Below, piece after piece: positions 47,130-58,099 of a stretch of 64,000 nt of DNA. Made by a program: the position numbers and the translations under genes. How positions within the stretch are numbered: position 1 is the stretch's first letter; the number at the start of each line of letters is the position of its first letter. The notes below the pieces were generated by a model. That model saw only the letters and a list, made by a program, of their open reading frames with translations. It was not told the DNA's origin and did no database searches. The stretch is from Lycorma delicatula (Eukaryota; Arthropoda; Insecta; Hemiptera; Fulgoridae): positions 144,053,536 through 144,117,535 of the forward strand of contig NC_134458.1 in NCBI RefSeq assembly GCF_047948215.1, written 5' to 3'.

Positions 47130-47660
47130 TTATCCAAAATAGCCTGAGTATCACACTGCATCTGGCCTCATATCTCAGGATTGACCAAACTGATTTTCTT
47201 CAAATTTGGCTTAAATATTTCTTTATATGGTGTATTGAACATATTCATTTTTTTCAAAATTCTTTAAGGGGGATATCGGAATAAGCAATTTCGGTTTTCT
47301 TAAGAGGTATTTTAGAGAAAAGTTGTTAAAGCAAATTTGTTACCTACAAGGTATGTAAAATTAAAAAAAGAAAAAAAATTAAATCAACCCCCACCTCTTA
47401 AAATTGAAATATATGTTTTTGTTTGCTCTACCTTACTTCCGTTTTAATATTTAAAAAAAAAATCTTTTGGTATTTTTTAAATTCTAATAGGGCTATCAAA
47501 AAAACGTTTACAATTTTCCAAAATTTTAAATCCTGGACTTTAAACAAAGAAAAGATTTTTTGAAAATGTTTACGTCCTTGGGTAAACATTTGAGACGGTG
47601 TAATTTTTCTAAATAACACCGCCTTTATTGGAGGCGGTGTTAGAAAAAACCATGGCAAAT
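47130..47660 (-). repeat. Family D dispersed repeat, inverted copy
   Basis: On the minus strand it contains GCCAAATTTGAAGAAAATC followed by GGTCAATCCTGAGATATGAG and CAGTGTGATAC, as at 1-75 and 33352-33400. Upstream of this are blocks matching the AAAGTCC...ATTGTAAAC part of 33030-33070. The T-A-A-C-A-C-C-G-C-C-T stem (47614-47624) pairs exactly with 47632-47642 around a 7-base loop, at the place where the 32.8-kb copy has CTTCAATAGAGGC. Confidence 0.55.
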
Positions 47661-48782
47661 TTTTTTAAGGTTAACTAATAAATAGCTTTTATAAATTGTT
47701 GTGAAAAAATATATTAAATTAGTATTTAATCATTTTTTTTTTCAAAAAGTTTGAAATATATTAGAATAAAACGGATGTAAAATGGTAGTTAAGATTTTGT
47801 GTGTTATCTACTGTAATTACTTTTATATTTTTTAAGTGGTCAATAAATTCGTTTTTCAACAGTACTTAATGTGTAAATCTATAACAAGATGCTTATTATT
47901 ATTTATATTAACATTTCATGTAACATTTATTTATTTTATTCATAAAGATAGTATAAGTTTGTATGAATAATGTAGAAGCTTAACCTAGGTAAATTACTAA
48001 CGTGTTGACACTATTTATTTTCATTAGTAACCAGCTGTTAATTTATTTCTTAGATGTTTGTAAATCTATAACAAAGAACTTTTAAGATTTCCTTATTAGG
48101 TAGGTAACTTTCTTTCAAAAAGAAAATAAATATGTTTACCGGAAATTTTTTTAAGTAAAGATTTGACTGCAGTAAAATTTATTATGAATTAATTATTATT
48201 ATAAATTAATAAATTATCTTTTAATGTTATAAATATATGTTGATAGTCGTTGTTGTGAAACTGGATTTTCCAGCTAAAATTTATGGTGTATAGGTCTTAT
48301 TCATAATACGGGTTACAATCTTAGTTTCCTGCATTCCCACAAGTATAGTCAGTTCTATTAAGTATTACTGTATTAATTATATTGATAAAACAAAAGGGAA
48401 TAATATCTCAAAAAATAAAAAAAATTCTTTCAAAAGTTGATATTAATTGATGTAATTTGTATCGCTTGTAATTTTTTTCTTAAAAATATTTTTACTTATT
48501 TAACAATAAAAACCAGTTTTTCGCAGTAGAAAACATTTTTAAAGACATTTTAAAAAAGACATTTTTAAAAAGAAGAACTTTTGAAATAAGTTTTGTTTAA
48601 ATGTTTTACTAAAATAATTTTAGAAAAGAAAACAATTATAATGAATCGACTTCAAAAACACACAAAAATTACTTACTTGTCTTTCAATAACTCTTTACAA
48701 TAAAGAGTTCAAGATTTAAAGAAAAATTGAAACAAGACACATATTATTTTTGTGCGTTTTTAATCCAGTTTCTATAGGTATA
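47661..48782. other. AT-rich intergenic DNA, nothing recognised
   Basis: No gene, RNA or named repeat was seen. Confidence 0.5.
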
Positions 48783-49000
48783 TCTGATATATATAAATGA
48801 TGTTTTTGTGAGTATTTCTGTTTACGAAAAAATTGCTCTACCGATTGAACTGAAATTTTATACGAATATAGTTTTTATGCCTGGGAACAACAAAGGATTA
48901 ATGCCATTACGAAATGTTTACAGCTCCAAGATGGTGGTGACCTTTTTAATGGCTTGGGATAACAATAGGATTATGTTTCTTGCCGATATTCATCTTTTCT
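48783..49000 (+). repeat. Helitron-like 5' end or related repeat, copy 2
   Basis: Starts TCTGATATATATAAATGATG, then ACCGATTGAACTGAAATTTT and ATACGAATATAGTTTTTATG, the same layout as 44972-45110. It ends where the R1-like LINE fragment begins, so the LINE probably inserted into it. Confidence 0.35.
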
Positions 49001-49004
49001 AATC

Positions 49005-49515
49005 GTTGTATGTGGAATTCAGAGATCGCTTGTCAACAAAACTCTCTATTTTGTGTTTATTGTGGGCAGTTGGATACCCCGGAGCACACGATCTACAGAT
49101 GTGAACGGTGGTTGAGTCGTCGCCGGTTGCAAGGGCAGGACTGGCTGACGCCAGAGAATGCGGTTGGCCATATGCTCCGGGGACGACAACAGTGGGAAGA
49201 GCTGTCCAGGTTGATCACGGGAATCCTAAAGACCAAGCTGGAAGACTGAAACGGCTAGCGGACAGTATTGGCGGTGAGGCTCACAGCTACAAGTCGCGGT
49301 CCTCAATGCCGAGGACGTTTTCAGTCCATCCACATGCAAGAGTGGTTGGATTGGGACGCTCCGATGAAATATTGAGGACCCTCAAGGTATGTGAGGTGAA
49401 CGCGTGATTCGGGGGAGGTATGCATTGGGTGCATACCCGGACTCTGATTAGGGGATATAGGGGCGGGAAGGGTAGTCTTTCTGAGGATGGGCGTCAGTTA
49501 AATAATTTCCCTGCA
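49005..49515 (+). mobile_element. 3' end of an R1-like non-LTR retrotransposon
   Basis: A GC-richer block with sharp edges: the last ~80 codons of ORF2 (separate entry) and about 260 bases of 3' untranslated sequence (GTCGCGGTCCTCAATGCCGA, GGTATGCATTGGGTGCATAC, GGCGGGAAGGGTAGTC), ending near 49515 where AT-rich DNA resumes. Severe 5' truncation is typical for LINE insertions. Confidence 0.8.
49010..49249 (+). pseudogene. R1-like ORF2 protein, C-terminal 80 residues
   Basis: An uninterrupted frame ending at TGA 49247-49249. It contains CVYCGQLDTPEHTIYRCERW, an intact C-x2-C-x7-H-x4-C motif as found at the C-terminus of R1-clade ORF2 proteins, then WLTPENAVGHMLRGRQQWEE and a short basic end. 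The motif binds nucleic acid in this protein family. No start codon of its own is expected because the 5' part is missing. Compared with the 23.8-kb copy, all four metal-binding residues are kept, so this insertion is younger or less decayed. Confidence 0.85.
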
Positions 49516-50949
49516 TTATTTTTTTTTTTATTAAGATACAAATTATTTCACTTTTTATTTTTTGTGAACAAATATTTTTTGATTTTTTCTTGCTTTTTTT
49601 TCACATGAAAAATTTTGCAGACCTGTTCATATTTAATTTTTTTAAAAATAAAATTGAAAAACAAAACAAATTATTAAAAAAGGTAATATGACTAACTTAA
49701 AATATCCATTATAAATAAATAAATAATAAATAATGTTTTTTTTTTTCAATTGTTTGATTTTATTACTTTTTTGGAGTCGTCACCAAATGTTGCTATAACG
49801 ATAAGTAAGCCAATGGTAATTGGTTTTAGATTGGTGCCTCTTCTTTAAATCAAAGAAAAAGATATTACTGATTAATTTTTAGGTAGATTTTTAAAGTGGT
49901 TTTTATATTGAAAAGAAAAACTCCATTTTCACTTTTATAGTAGTATGTAACATTTTTCAATCTTATTCGCCTGAAATACATGTGTACACACGTGAAATAC
50001 AATGTGTTTCACGGATGAAATACTAGTACGCAAGCACATGGACGCAAACCTAACATATGCCCTCTTTGCTTTAATGTTAAGATCTAAGGAAAGAATTAAG
50101 GAAATTTAGTTTTATATTGAGATAGATTGTGTATCACATCTTTTAACCGTATAATCAAAGTGAACCTCCGAAACCTTTTAATATAATGATTAAACATATC
50201 ATTCAAGATCATAATTTAAAAACATTTCTTTATTCATTCTGCTCCTTTAATTATAATCTTTTTCCCTAATGGAAAATAATATTACATACAAATATATCAC
50301 TTTATAAATAACGGCCATCTCAAATAAATCAGGAATGCGTTTTTCTAAGAACATATTACGTCACTAGTTTCACATATCACCCACTCAGAATATTCAGCGG
50401 TTATAATGATAGATGAGGTGAAAGGTCTATTTTATCTGATTAAAACTTATTACACTTCAGAAAGTAAAATAATTTAGAAATGAGTCATAATCAAAAAATA
50501 AAATGTAAAGATATTCATTCGTTTACAAATATTTGTTTAAAATACCAATAAATGGTTTGTTAATATATCTTTATCAAACAAAATATAATCCCGTGTCAAA
50601 ACAATTAATTACATTAAAAAATTCATTGAAAAAACTTTTCATGTTAAAAAAAGGAAAAAAAATTTAAAAAAAACAATCAGAATCAAAATTCAGTATAATA
50701 TAAAAATATTCCACTGAATTACAAACACAGTAAAAGCTGGCAAAGAATTGCATGACTTGCTCGGCTACATTGGTCAAGTTGAACTTGAAAAAAGTATTAC
50801 TTTTATGAAAGTAATGAAAAAAATTGCTCCTCAATTTGAGCTCGAAATATTACAGAGGAGATAAAGCTACTTAATTTTAACAGCCTTATAAATGACAATA
50901 AGAATACAAGAAAAAAATTTGTAATGATAAAAATATAGTGTTAGAGCCA
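49516..50949. other. AT-rich intergenic DNA, nothing recognised
   Basis: A small CACGTGAAATAC/CACGGATGAAATAC duplication occurs near 49990-50025. No gene is seen. Confidence 0.5.
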
Positions 50950-51320
50950 AAAAAAAAAAAAAATGAAGAATATATTTCTTTTATAGGGGGAATAAATTTA
51001 AAAGAAAATTTTTCTAAAATATTCATATATATGTTAAGCTTAATAACTCTGCTTAGTAAAGTTATCTCTAAATGTAACATCTCTTCAATAGAGACTAAAA
51101 TAAGAAAAAAACAATTTTCTCCATTTTAGATCCGGGGTTTATAATTTGTTTTTTAAATTGTAAACATTTCTTGATCAAAAAACTTTTGAAACATATTTAA
51201 ACATGATAGTCTCATTGAAATTTGGAAGATATTCATCTCTGTATGTAATATCTTCATTTTGATCAAACGAGGGTATAGTTATATAAAAATGAATACTTTC
51301 AGTGAAAGCAATTTTGACTA
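50950..51320 (+). repeat. Family D dispersed repeat, 5' part
   Basis: AGGGGGAATAAATTTAAAAG, GTTAAGCTTAATAAC, TAGTAAAGTTATCTCTAAAT, CTTCAATAGAGACTAAAATA and ATCCGGGGTTTATAATTTG follow the same order as 32840-33050. The overlapping frames at 50886-51129 on both strands are chance openings within it. Confidence 0.6.
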
Positions 51321-51372
51321 AATTGCCACTTATATTTCAGATGTTTTAAGCGTCAGAGTCACAAAAAGACTA

Positions 51373-51397
51373 AGAGAGAGAGAGAGAGAGAGAGAGA
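51373..51397. repeat. (AG)n microsatellite
   Basis: About 25 bases of AG repeat. Confidence 0.9.
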
Positions 51398-51649
51398 TGT
51401 ATATTATAAAATACAAATTATTGTACATCTTTTGTTAAGAACCAATAATTTTATTTAAATAAGTTGTCAAGTGTACGAGTACATATTTTTTTACTAGTAA
51501 GTATATGTGCTGGTATATCACAATGAAAATCGTGTTTGTAAAACAAATTCCACTAAAAGAAATCTTGGATGGATATTGCTAATTAAATTGTAATGAATCT
51601 AATTTATTATTATTTTACTTTAGGAAATATCTGTTGCATCATCGATTTA

Positions 51650-52245
51650 GCTGTCTTATAGGATAATTATCAGAGTGAATAGAACGGAAAACGAATGAAA
51701 CGACCGGCCTATGTAAAAGAAAGATTACGGGACGACCAAGGTGTGTGAAGAAAATTGAACGTGTCAGGGAAACTTTCCCGCGCAGTTCTAAATCTGTTTT
51801 TAGAAAGGCTTGTCGCGAATTGGAAATGCCAGTGTTGAAATGTTTTTCTGCAAGTTTTTCCAAAGAATTTTACTTGATAAGGTCATGCAAAAAACAAATT
51901 GGTTGATGATGTTTTCTCAGTCTCTGGATAGGTTGGCATGGACCCAGTGACAGAGCTTGTTTGCAGTGGTCTTCAAATTCACCTGATCTGACTCCATGTA
52001 TTTTTTTACTTTGAGGTTTATTGAAGGATCTTGTGTATGTACCTGCGCTACCTATTAATTTACCCGATTTGAGACGCAGGATTGAAGCAGGCGTAGCTCT
52101 TTTATTATTCCAGATATGCTGGTTAAAGTATGGGAAGAACTCTTCTATTCGTTGGATGTTTGTCGCGTGTCGAAAGGTGCTCACATTGAACATGTGTAGG
52201 AGAAAAACTGTAAGACTTATTCTATCATTTGTTTTTTTTTTTGAT
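51650..52245 (+). pseudogene. Tc1/mariner-type transposase relic with internal deletion
   Basis: N-terminal part: GRPRCVKKIERVRETFPRSS, KSVFRKACRELEMPV (51715-51835), the region between the two helix-turn-helix units. It then jumps to RWIGRHGPSDRAC-type residues (51925-51960), QWSSNSPDLTPCIFF (51968-52010, third catalytic Asp replaced by Ile), KDLVYVPALPINLPDLRRRI (about 52028-52090) and a C-terminus with CRKVLTLNMC-type residues where the family has CRVTKGAHIEH. The first two catalytic aspartates are in the deleted part. It is an internally deleted copy, perhaps once mobilised in trans; no TIRs were found. Confidence 0.75.
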
Positions 52246-52439
52246 TCATTGCTGTAAATCAAAGTTTAGAAGTATTAAATAACTTTAAAACCCCAAATAT
52301 GTTTTCTATGCATTCTGTATTTGTCTTTAAAAAAGTTAAATTACATCTGATTATAATATATTATTAGTGTAATAATTTTCAGTTATTAATAATTATTAAT
52401 TGAGGGGAATCAAATATAAATATGAATTTTAGAACTAAT

Positions 52440-52760
52440 CTATTTATTGAGTACAATGAAGTAACTTGCTGCTATTTCTTAGTATGTCTCCTATCCCTGC
52501 AACGATTGTTTTTCATGCCAGGAAATTTCTTGATTCTGTATAATTAGAAGTGGTTTGGTTGCACGGTGACCCACTTTCTAACAGCCTCAATGAACCAATG
52601 TTCTAATCGAATTTCATCCCTCCTAAAAATTCCTAAAGAAGGTCAAACCGGTTAAAACCCGATTGTGCTAAGTCTGGGCAGAACAGAAAATTTCAGATAT
52701 TCCAGTTGAGCACTTATAGAATTTCCATTGTTTGAACGCACACATTTCTATTCTCATATA
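52440..52760 (-). pseudogene. Mariner-like transposase C-terminal relic
   Basis: On the minus strand around 52680-52490 the reading VLPRLSTIGF (family L-P-YSPDLAPSDF), RRDEIRLEHWFIEAVRKWVT, QPNHF-stop-LYRIKKFPG and NNRCRDRRHTKK follows the order of a mariner C-terminus (E-AV-KW, F---GI-KL--RW-KC). Only this end is recognisable. The identification rests on a weak pattern. Confidence 0.45.
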
Positions 52761-53397
52761 CTGGATGACGAAAAAGACAAACAGAAGACAGGATAACTGT
52801 CCTATTGAAACCAATTATATATTCCCTTTATTTTTTTTAGGATTTGAAAATCAGTTGCACTTCTTTGTTTTTTGACAGAAGCTGAAGTAGCTTATTTCAT
52901 GTAAATTCGAAAAGAAATTGGCTTTACTTTCTCAGGTGAAAATATATATTTACTTTCAATGATGAAAGTGAACAAGAATGACTTCACAACATTCTTGTTC
53001 ATTTTGATTTTTTTGAGGAAATATTTCACCAATCATTTATCATACATTGTTATATCCGAAAATTTGTAGATGAATTGTGTTACAGTTAGTAATTTTACTT
53101 CAGACTGTATGGGAAATGTACGTGGTACTTACTGTATTAAATATGAAATGATCTTGTATTACAGTTTTTACAGTTACAACATCTATTTTAAGCTATTCAA
53201 AAGTCTCCCTAATAATAATTCACCGATTTTTTTTCAAATGAATGATTCAGCTTCACAATGAAGGGGTTCTCGGTGGAACTGTGTGTAGTTCATTTTTAAG
53301 TCACTCCCGATCCTTTCAGAATGACATAGAATATTCATACATTTTGATCTGAGCTAGAGAAATTTATTTTCAAATTAGAGTTTTCAAACTCAAAAAT
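52761..53397. other. Intergenic DNA with a short hairpin
   Basis: GAACAAGAATG (52970-52980) pairs exactly with 52990-53000 around a 9-base loop. The frame at 53070-53261 (starting TTG-type, cysteine-containing) has no motif. Confidence 0.4.
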
Positions 53398-53688
53398 TCA
53401 AAATGGATTTATCAAAAATTTAATAGTTTCCTGATTTTTGGAGGAAGAGAAAGAGCAATTAACATCAATGATGTCTGTGTGAGACAAATAAGTTTTTGTT
53501 ATGTATTCCTTGAACTCAGTAAGACTTAAGCATAAATGTTTTGTTATGTTTGAACCTTCCTCGTATATTGGAAATTTTTTTTGTAACTGATTAAGTACAT
53601 TTTGCATGAATAGGTTTAAATAATACAACTTTAATGGAACTCCGTTTGAAATCAATACAAAGGTATTATTAAAACAATTTATCATCAC
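53398..53688 (-). CDS. Hypothetical 96-residue ORF, unassigned
   Basis: The frame opens with GTG-ATG at 53688-53683 and ends just before 53398. It contains PLKLYYLNLFMQNVLNQLQK, KHLCLSLTEFKEYITKTYLS and DIIDVNCSFSSSKN. I do not recognise it. The DVNCSF word is shared with the 31541-31909 ORF on the same strand, as noted there. Residue use is slightly more protein-like than that of its neighbours, but no homolog, splice signal or promoter can be named. Confidence 0.22.
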   Translation of the reverse strand: MMINCFNNTFVLISNGVPLKLYYLNLFMQNVLNQLQKKFPIYEEGSNITKHLCLSLTEFKEYITKTYLSHTDIIDVNCSFSSSKNQETIKFLINPF

Positions 53689-53732
53689 GTTATTATTTAA
53701 AATCCTTGTTTTGTTTCAGTTATAGGATGGTG

Positions 53733-53736
<4 letters not shown>

Positions 53737-53763
<27 letters not shown>
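53737..53763. repeat. (TA)n microsatellite
   Basis: 27 bases of TA repeat. Confidence 0.9.
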
Positions 53764-53767
<4 letters not shown>

Positions 53768-54065
53768 TTTGATCAATTTTATCTCCTTGTAAATTATTGT
53801 AGCGTATTAACGATGGTATCAAAAAACGAAAATATAATTATACGTGAAAGTTTTTATTTTATATTATATAATTACGTCTAAACAATTTGAAAAAAAAATA
53901 TTCAACAAAATTAATCCAAGGTCCAGTTTAACAAACTAGTACACAGCTAATTCACAACATTTTACGTTAAAAAAAGATTCACTAAACTGATAATTTTGAA
54001 AACTTTGTGTAAAATATACACAGCAGTGAATTATATCATATTAAAGACATATACGTAGATATTTA

Positions 54066-54165
54066 AAGTGTAACTCCTGGTGGAACGGTAGCGTCTCAGT
54101 CATTTATCCGGAAGGTCTCTGCTTCCAATCCTAGTTAAGCTAGGCAATTTTCATACATCGTAAAA
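54066..54165 (+). repeat. tRNA-derived SINE, family A, plus-strand copy
   Basis: CTCCTGGTGGAACGGTAGCG with TCTCAGTCATTTATCCGG is the best-kept box A/anticodon-arm region in the window. Box B is eroded (TCTGCTTCCAATCCTAGTTA). CATACATCGTAAAA starts the body, which is then lost. Confidence 0.65.
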
Positions 54166-55260
54166 CAAAAATAAAAATATTATAGCGTCAAAAATTAAAT
54201 ATTATAATTTAACTGTTAGTTGAAGCTGATTTAACACTGTATATGAATGAAATAGGTTAGTAATTTGAGTGTTGAAAAGAAATTCAGATTTGAATGGAAA
54301 TTAAGCTGGTGATTAAAATTAATTCAAATTTAAGATTTAAAATAATATTTTCTTTATTTTGAAAGGTATAAGTATTTTTTGTAAATTTAATTTTACTTTT
54401 TCGGTGTAAAATAATAACGCCCCTCCACTTTTTTTTTCATGTTCTATGCCAAGGTTTTCTGAGTTCAAAAATATAACAATAATATACCTCGTATTTGCGC
54501 ATATCCATTGCTCGCCTCCATTTGGCTTTATATTTCAGGAATTCTTAATTGGCAACTATGAAATATTAATGAAGAAATTTGTAAGCTAGGGAGAAGTTAT
54601 AATGTTAAATGTTTTAAAAAGTTGTATTATATTGAGGAAATATTATGGAGGACTTAAATTTCAAAACGAGTAATGTTATTTTTGCCTAATTTTTAGATTA
54701 TAGTAAAATATCATTAACACCATTTGAATTGATATCGTTTATTAATTTTCGACAAAAGAATATAAATAAAACATTTCAGTTATGATATTGTTAGGAGTAA
54801 TTATTTCTCAGTTTAAAAAACTGGTTTTTTTATCCTTAACAAACCAGTACCCCCAAAAAAGTGTTTTAGAAATTCCTTTAACTATGAGTATATTATATTT
54901 CAACTTATTTTTTAAACTTTCTTTTGGTGTAAATAAATTGTTATTCATATAGAAACAGTTTTCAACCTTCAGACAATTTCAGAGGTCTAATGTAGTTATT
55001 TCTAAATTATCATTATTTTCTAAATAACTAAAATATTGACATCAGTGATATTTTTTACAATTTTTTATGATACATAAAAATAGAATTCAATCCTAGCATA
55101 GGATGAAATTTTTTTTCTAACAATTTTATAATAATAAGTATTTAAAAATCTTTTTTTTTGGTTTCATAAGTCAAAGTAGAATGAATTTTTTCATCTAAGG
55201 CAAATGTAAGTAAGAAAATACATGAAATAATAAGTAAGGTCATAAGTTTTAAAGTCACTA
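54166..55260. other. AT-rich intergenic DNA, nothing recognised
   Basis: No gene was seen. The part after 54440 (ATACCTCGTATTTGCGCATA, CATTTGGCTTTATATTTCAG) may be a dispersed repeat. Confidence 0.45.
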
Positions 55261-55264
55261 TTAA

Positions 55265-56108
55265 CAGGTTGACTGCTATGGTACTCGATTCTGGTCCTTA
55301 AGTAATTTGTGGCAGCTGGGATGTAAGACCCATTTTGGTGTCTCAGTGTAAAAGTTATTTCTAACTGCTAAAAAACTTTATTACGTTACATTTTTCAGAA
55401 CAAAAACATTATAATATCATACAGCAAAATATTTAAATTCTTTGTGCATAACCTCATTCAATACTAAAAAATACGCCATTTCTTAAAAATTACAAAATGA
55501 TATATTATAATTATAAAACAACAGGTAATTTTTACAATAAATTTAATTGGTTGAGTAATTTTATTATTTAGATAAACAAATAAGTTCAGACCCAGTGTCG
55601 GGGAGATACAGTGCATATGTACTTGGACTCTTTTTTTCTAAATCACTGTAGATCGAAATAATTATAGGTTAAAAAAACTTGTAAATAGTGTACTAAAAAT
55701 TCGTTAAATATATTTAAAAACTGTTATTTCATTAGAAATATTTAATTTTTTCCATATCTAAGTTCTTTTTTAAATATTTTATTACAAAGTGATAGATAAA
55801 ATAAGAAACTGAATGGTATAAAAAAAAAAATTGCATCTAAACTTCTTTCACGTGCGTTGTTAACTACACAAACTACATATCTGAATCGTTATTTCAGGTA
55901 GCTGAAATAATTTTTTTCCTTATTTCATCCTTGCAAACAAAATAGTTATTATAATTATAATTACAGAAAAATAGTTACTATAATTACACAAAATTTAAGA
56001 CAGAATAAAATTTTGAATAGATAATGTATAAATTGAAAAAAAAAATTGGGAAAAAAACATTTTGTATCAATGTAATCTACTGCTGTTTCGGATGTAGCAG
56101 TCAACCTG
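55265..56108. mobile_element. TTAA-flanked non-autonomous DNA element (piggyBac-like)
   Basis: An 844-bp segment with perfect 14-bp terminal inverted repeats, CAGGTTGACTGCTA at 55265-55278 and its reverse complement at 56095-56108, each bordered by TTAA (55261-55264 and 56109-56112). TTAA target duplication is the signature of the piggyBac superfamily. The interior is AT-rich with no transposase-like frame, so it would depend on an enzyme supplied from elsewhere. The TIRs do not begin CCC as in classical piggyBac, so assignment to the superfamily is inferred from the TTAA. Confidence 0.7.
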
Positions 56109-56112
56109 TTAA

Positions 56113-57494
56113 TTTTATTACTAATTCAGTTATTATATTATTATTTTATGTTTTAACTTCCACATAAATTATTAAAAAAGTCATCAACACCATTTCAAAA
56201 TTTTAAGGAATTAATTCTAGATTTAGAAAAAATAAATGAGATATTTAAATATTTTTGTTAATCCCTTTAATTAGCCAAAATTATGCCTCCCAAGCTTACA
56301 CAGTTATAACTAATTCAATATGATTTTGTTTTCAAAGGCTAAACATAAACACATTAAGTTTATTTTATAACTTAAGCAAATATATGTTCTAGTTGAAATT
56401 ACATTCGTACTTTGTGTTCTGCTTATTTGTTTATTTTGTCATTAAAATACTTAGAAATTAAACAATTTTTTTAAATATATTTCTGTATGTATTTCTAATA
56501 GATTAGAGTTTAAATACTCATCTAGCGCGTATTTATCTTAAACCGAAGTTGTCGTATTGTAAAAACTTCTTCATTATTATTTATTTATTCATTTAAGTTA
56601 ATTTTAGTTACTTAAATCCAATTACAGTTACCATTTAAGTACCGTTTTCAGTTACCCAGTTAATATTTCTATTTTCGTAATAACAGGAAAGCGGTTTGTT
56701 AAACATTATAAAAAGTTTAAAACAAATAATAAGAAAAAATTAATTAAATTTCATCCCTTGCATTATTTTAAAATGGATTCAATCTATTTCATAAAAAAGA
56801 AATGTAATTCTCTTTATAAAATACTTTATTTTTAATTTTACTAATCTAAATTAACATGGTAATTCATAAAAAAGACAACAAGTTTAGGCCTAAGGACACA
56901 GATGTTTTATGATCGGGTTGTAATTTAAACACAAAATAAATTGACTGTAACGTTGAACAAATAAATTGTAAAATCAACTTTTCTGAATAAAAAACTTAGT
57001 TATTACTGTAATAGGCCGCTATATTTTTTTTATTCTACTCATAATAATAATATTTTTGCCATCAAATCACATTATCATATTTTACAAAATTATTTTGTAA
57101 TTAGATTTCTAATACGTTTTAATATATTATTAAAAAAAAGAAAAAAAAAACAATTATAAAGTTTTTTTTAAATTTTTTCTATACAATAATATGAAAATTA
57201 AACTATAGTGAAAAATAAATTTGATAATGTATTCGCTGAGATTTTAACAGAACAAAACACAACTGATATATCGCTCCTCCAAAGCATTTTAATTACCATC
57301 CCCATAACAACTTAGTGGTTTTTTTTTTTACTTAAGCGTTATTATGATTACTGCTATTAAGTTTTGGATGTTTTTCCTACAAGTTCATAAATTATCCATA
57401 ATTTGAGATCACTGCAGTTAAGATTGAAAAAAAAAATTACATATTTTTATAAAATCAATGAGGTTGATGTCTAATAACAGTTAGTAACTGATGA
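56113..57494. other. AT-rich intergenic DNA, nothing recognised
   Basis: No motif-bearing frame was seen. Confidence 0.5.
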
Positions 57495-57595
57495 TAATGA
57501 CTTTTGTAATATATGAAAAATATAATACTTCACCGGGACTCTAACACGAATAAAAGGCAGAGACGCGACCACTCTCCTACAGAAATTGGAAAAAT
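57495..57595 (-). repeat. tRNA-derived SINE, family A, degraded copy
   Basis: Body remnant ATATATGAAAAATATAAT, then CACCGGGACTCTAACACG (box B complement) and AAAGGCAGAGACGCGACCAC with TCTCCTACAGAAATTGG (head complement), in the usual order. Confidence 0.55.
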
Positions 57596-58099
57596 AATAA
57601 TAATATTAAAAGAAAACTTATTCTGTATTAATGTAAATATTTTATTACATAATCTTCTATTAGAGATTTAATTTTTTCTTTGTACATTATAGTTTACCTA
57701 TTTATTTTTTTAATTTTACTATATAAAGTTAAAAATATAAAAAAAGTGATATAAAATGGCAGATTAAAATTAAGAAAAATTTGTCTCAGCGTTCACAAAA
57801 CTATCTTTCTTTGTTATTACTAATTTTAATAATAAATTTACCATTAAAATATTTATGTATGCATAAAATTATTTGGACAGATGTAGGTTTAGTCTATAGG
57901 AAAATGCGAGTAAAATACTTTACCCTAGTTAATTCATTCAATTTTCTAGATTATCTGAATTTCTTTCCCTAATAAAAAAAATATTTTTTTTTAAATTCAT
58001 AATACGTATAAATATACTGAATACCAATTGGTTTTATGTTTTATTATAATAAAAACTGATTAAATTTAGATTTTATATGATATTTTTATGTTTCTGTTT
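57596..58099. other. AT-rich intergenic DNA
   Basis: The 63-codon frame at 57781-57972 starts with TTG. Its Leu/Ile-rich opening resembles a membrane segment but there is nothing else to support a gene. Confidence 0.4.

Noticed and set aside
57781..57972. Small membrane protein gene
   Set aside because: TTG start, no supporting context; hydrophobic runs are common in this AT-rich sequence.
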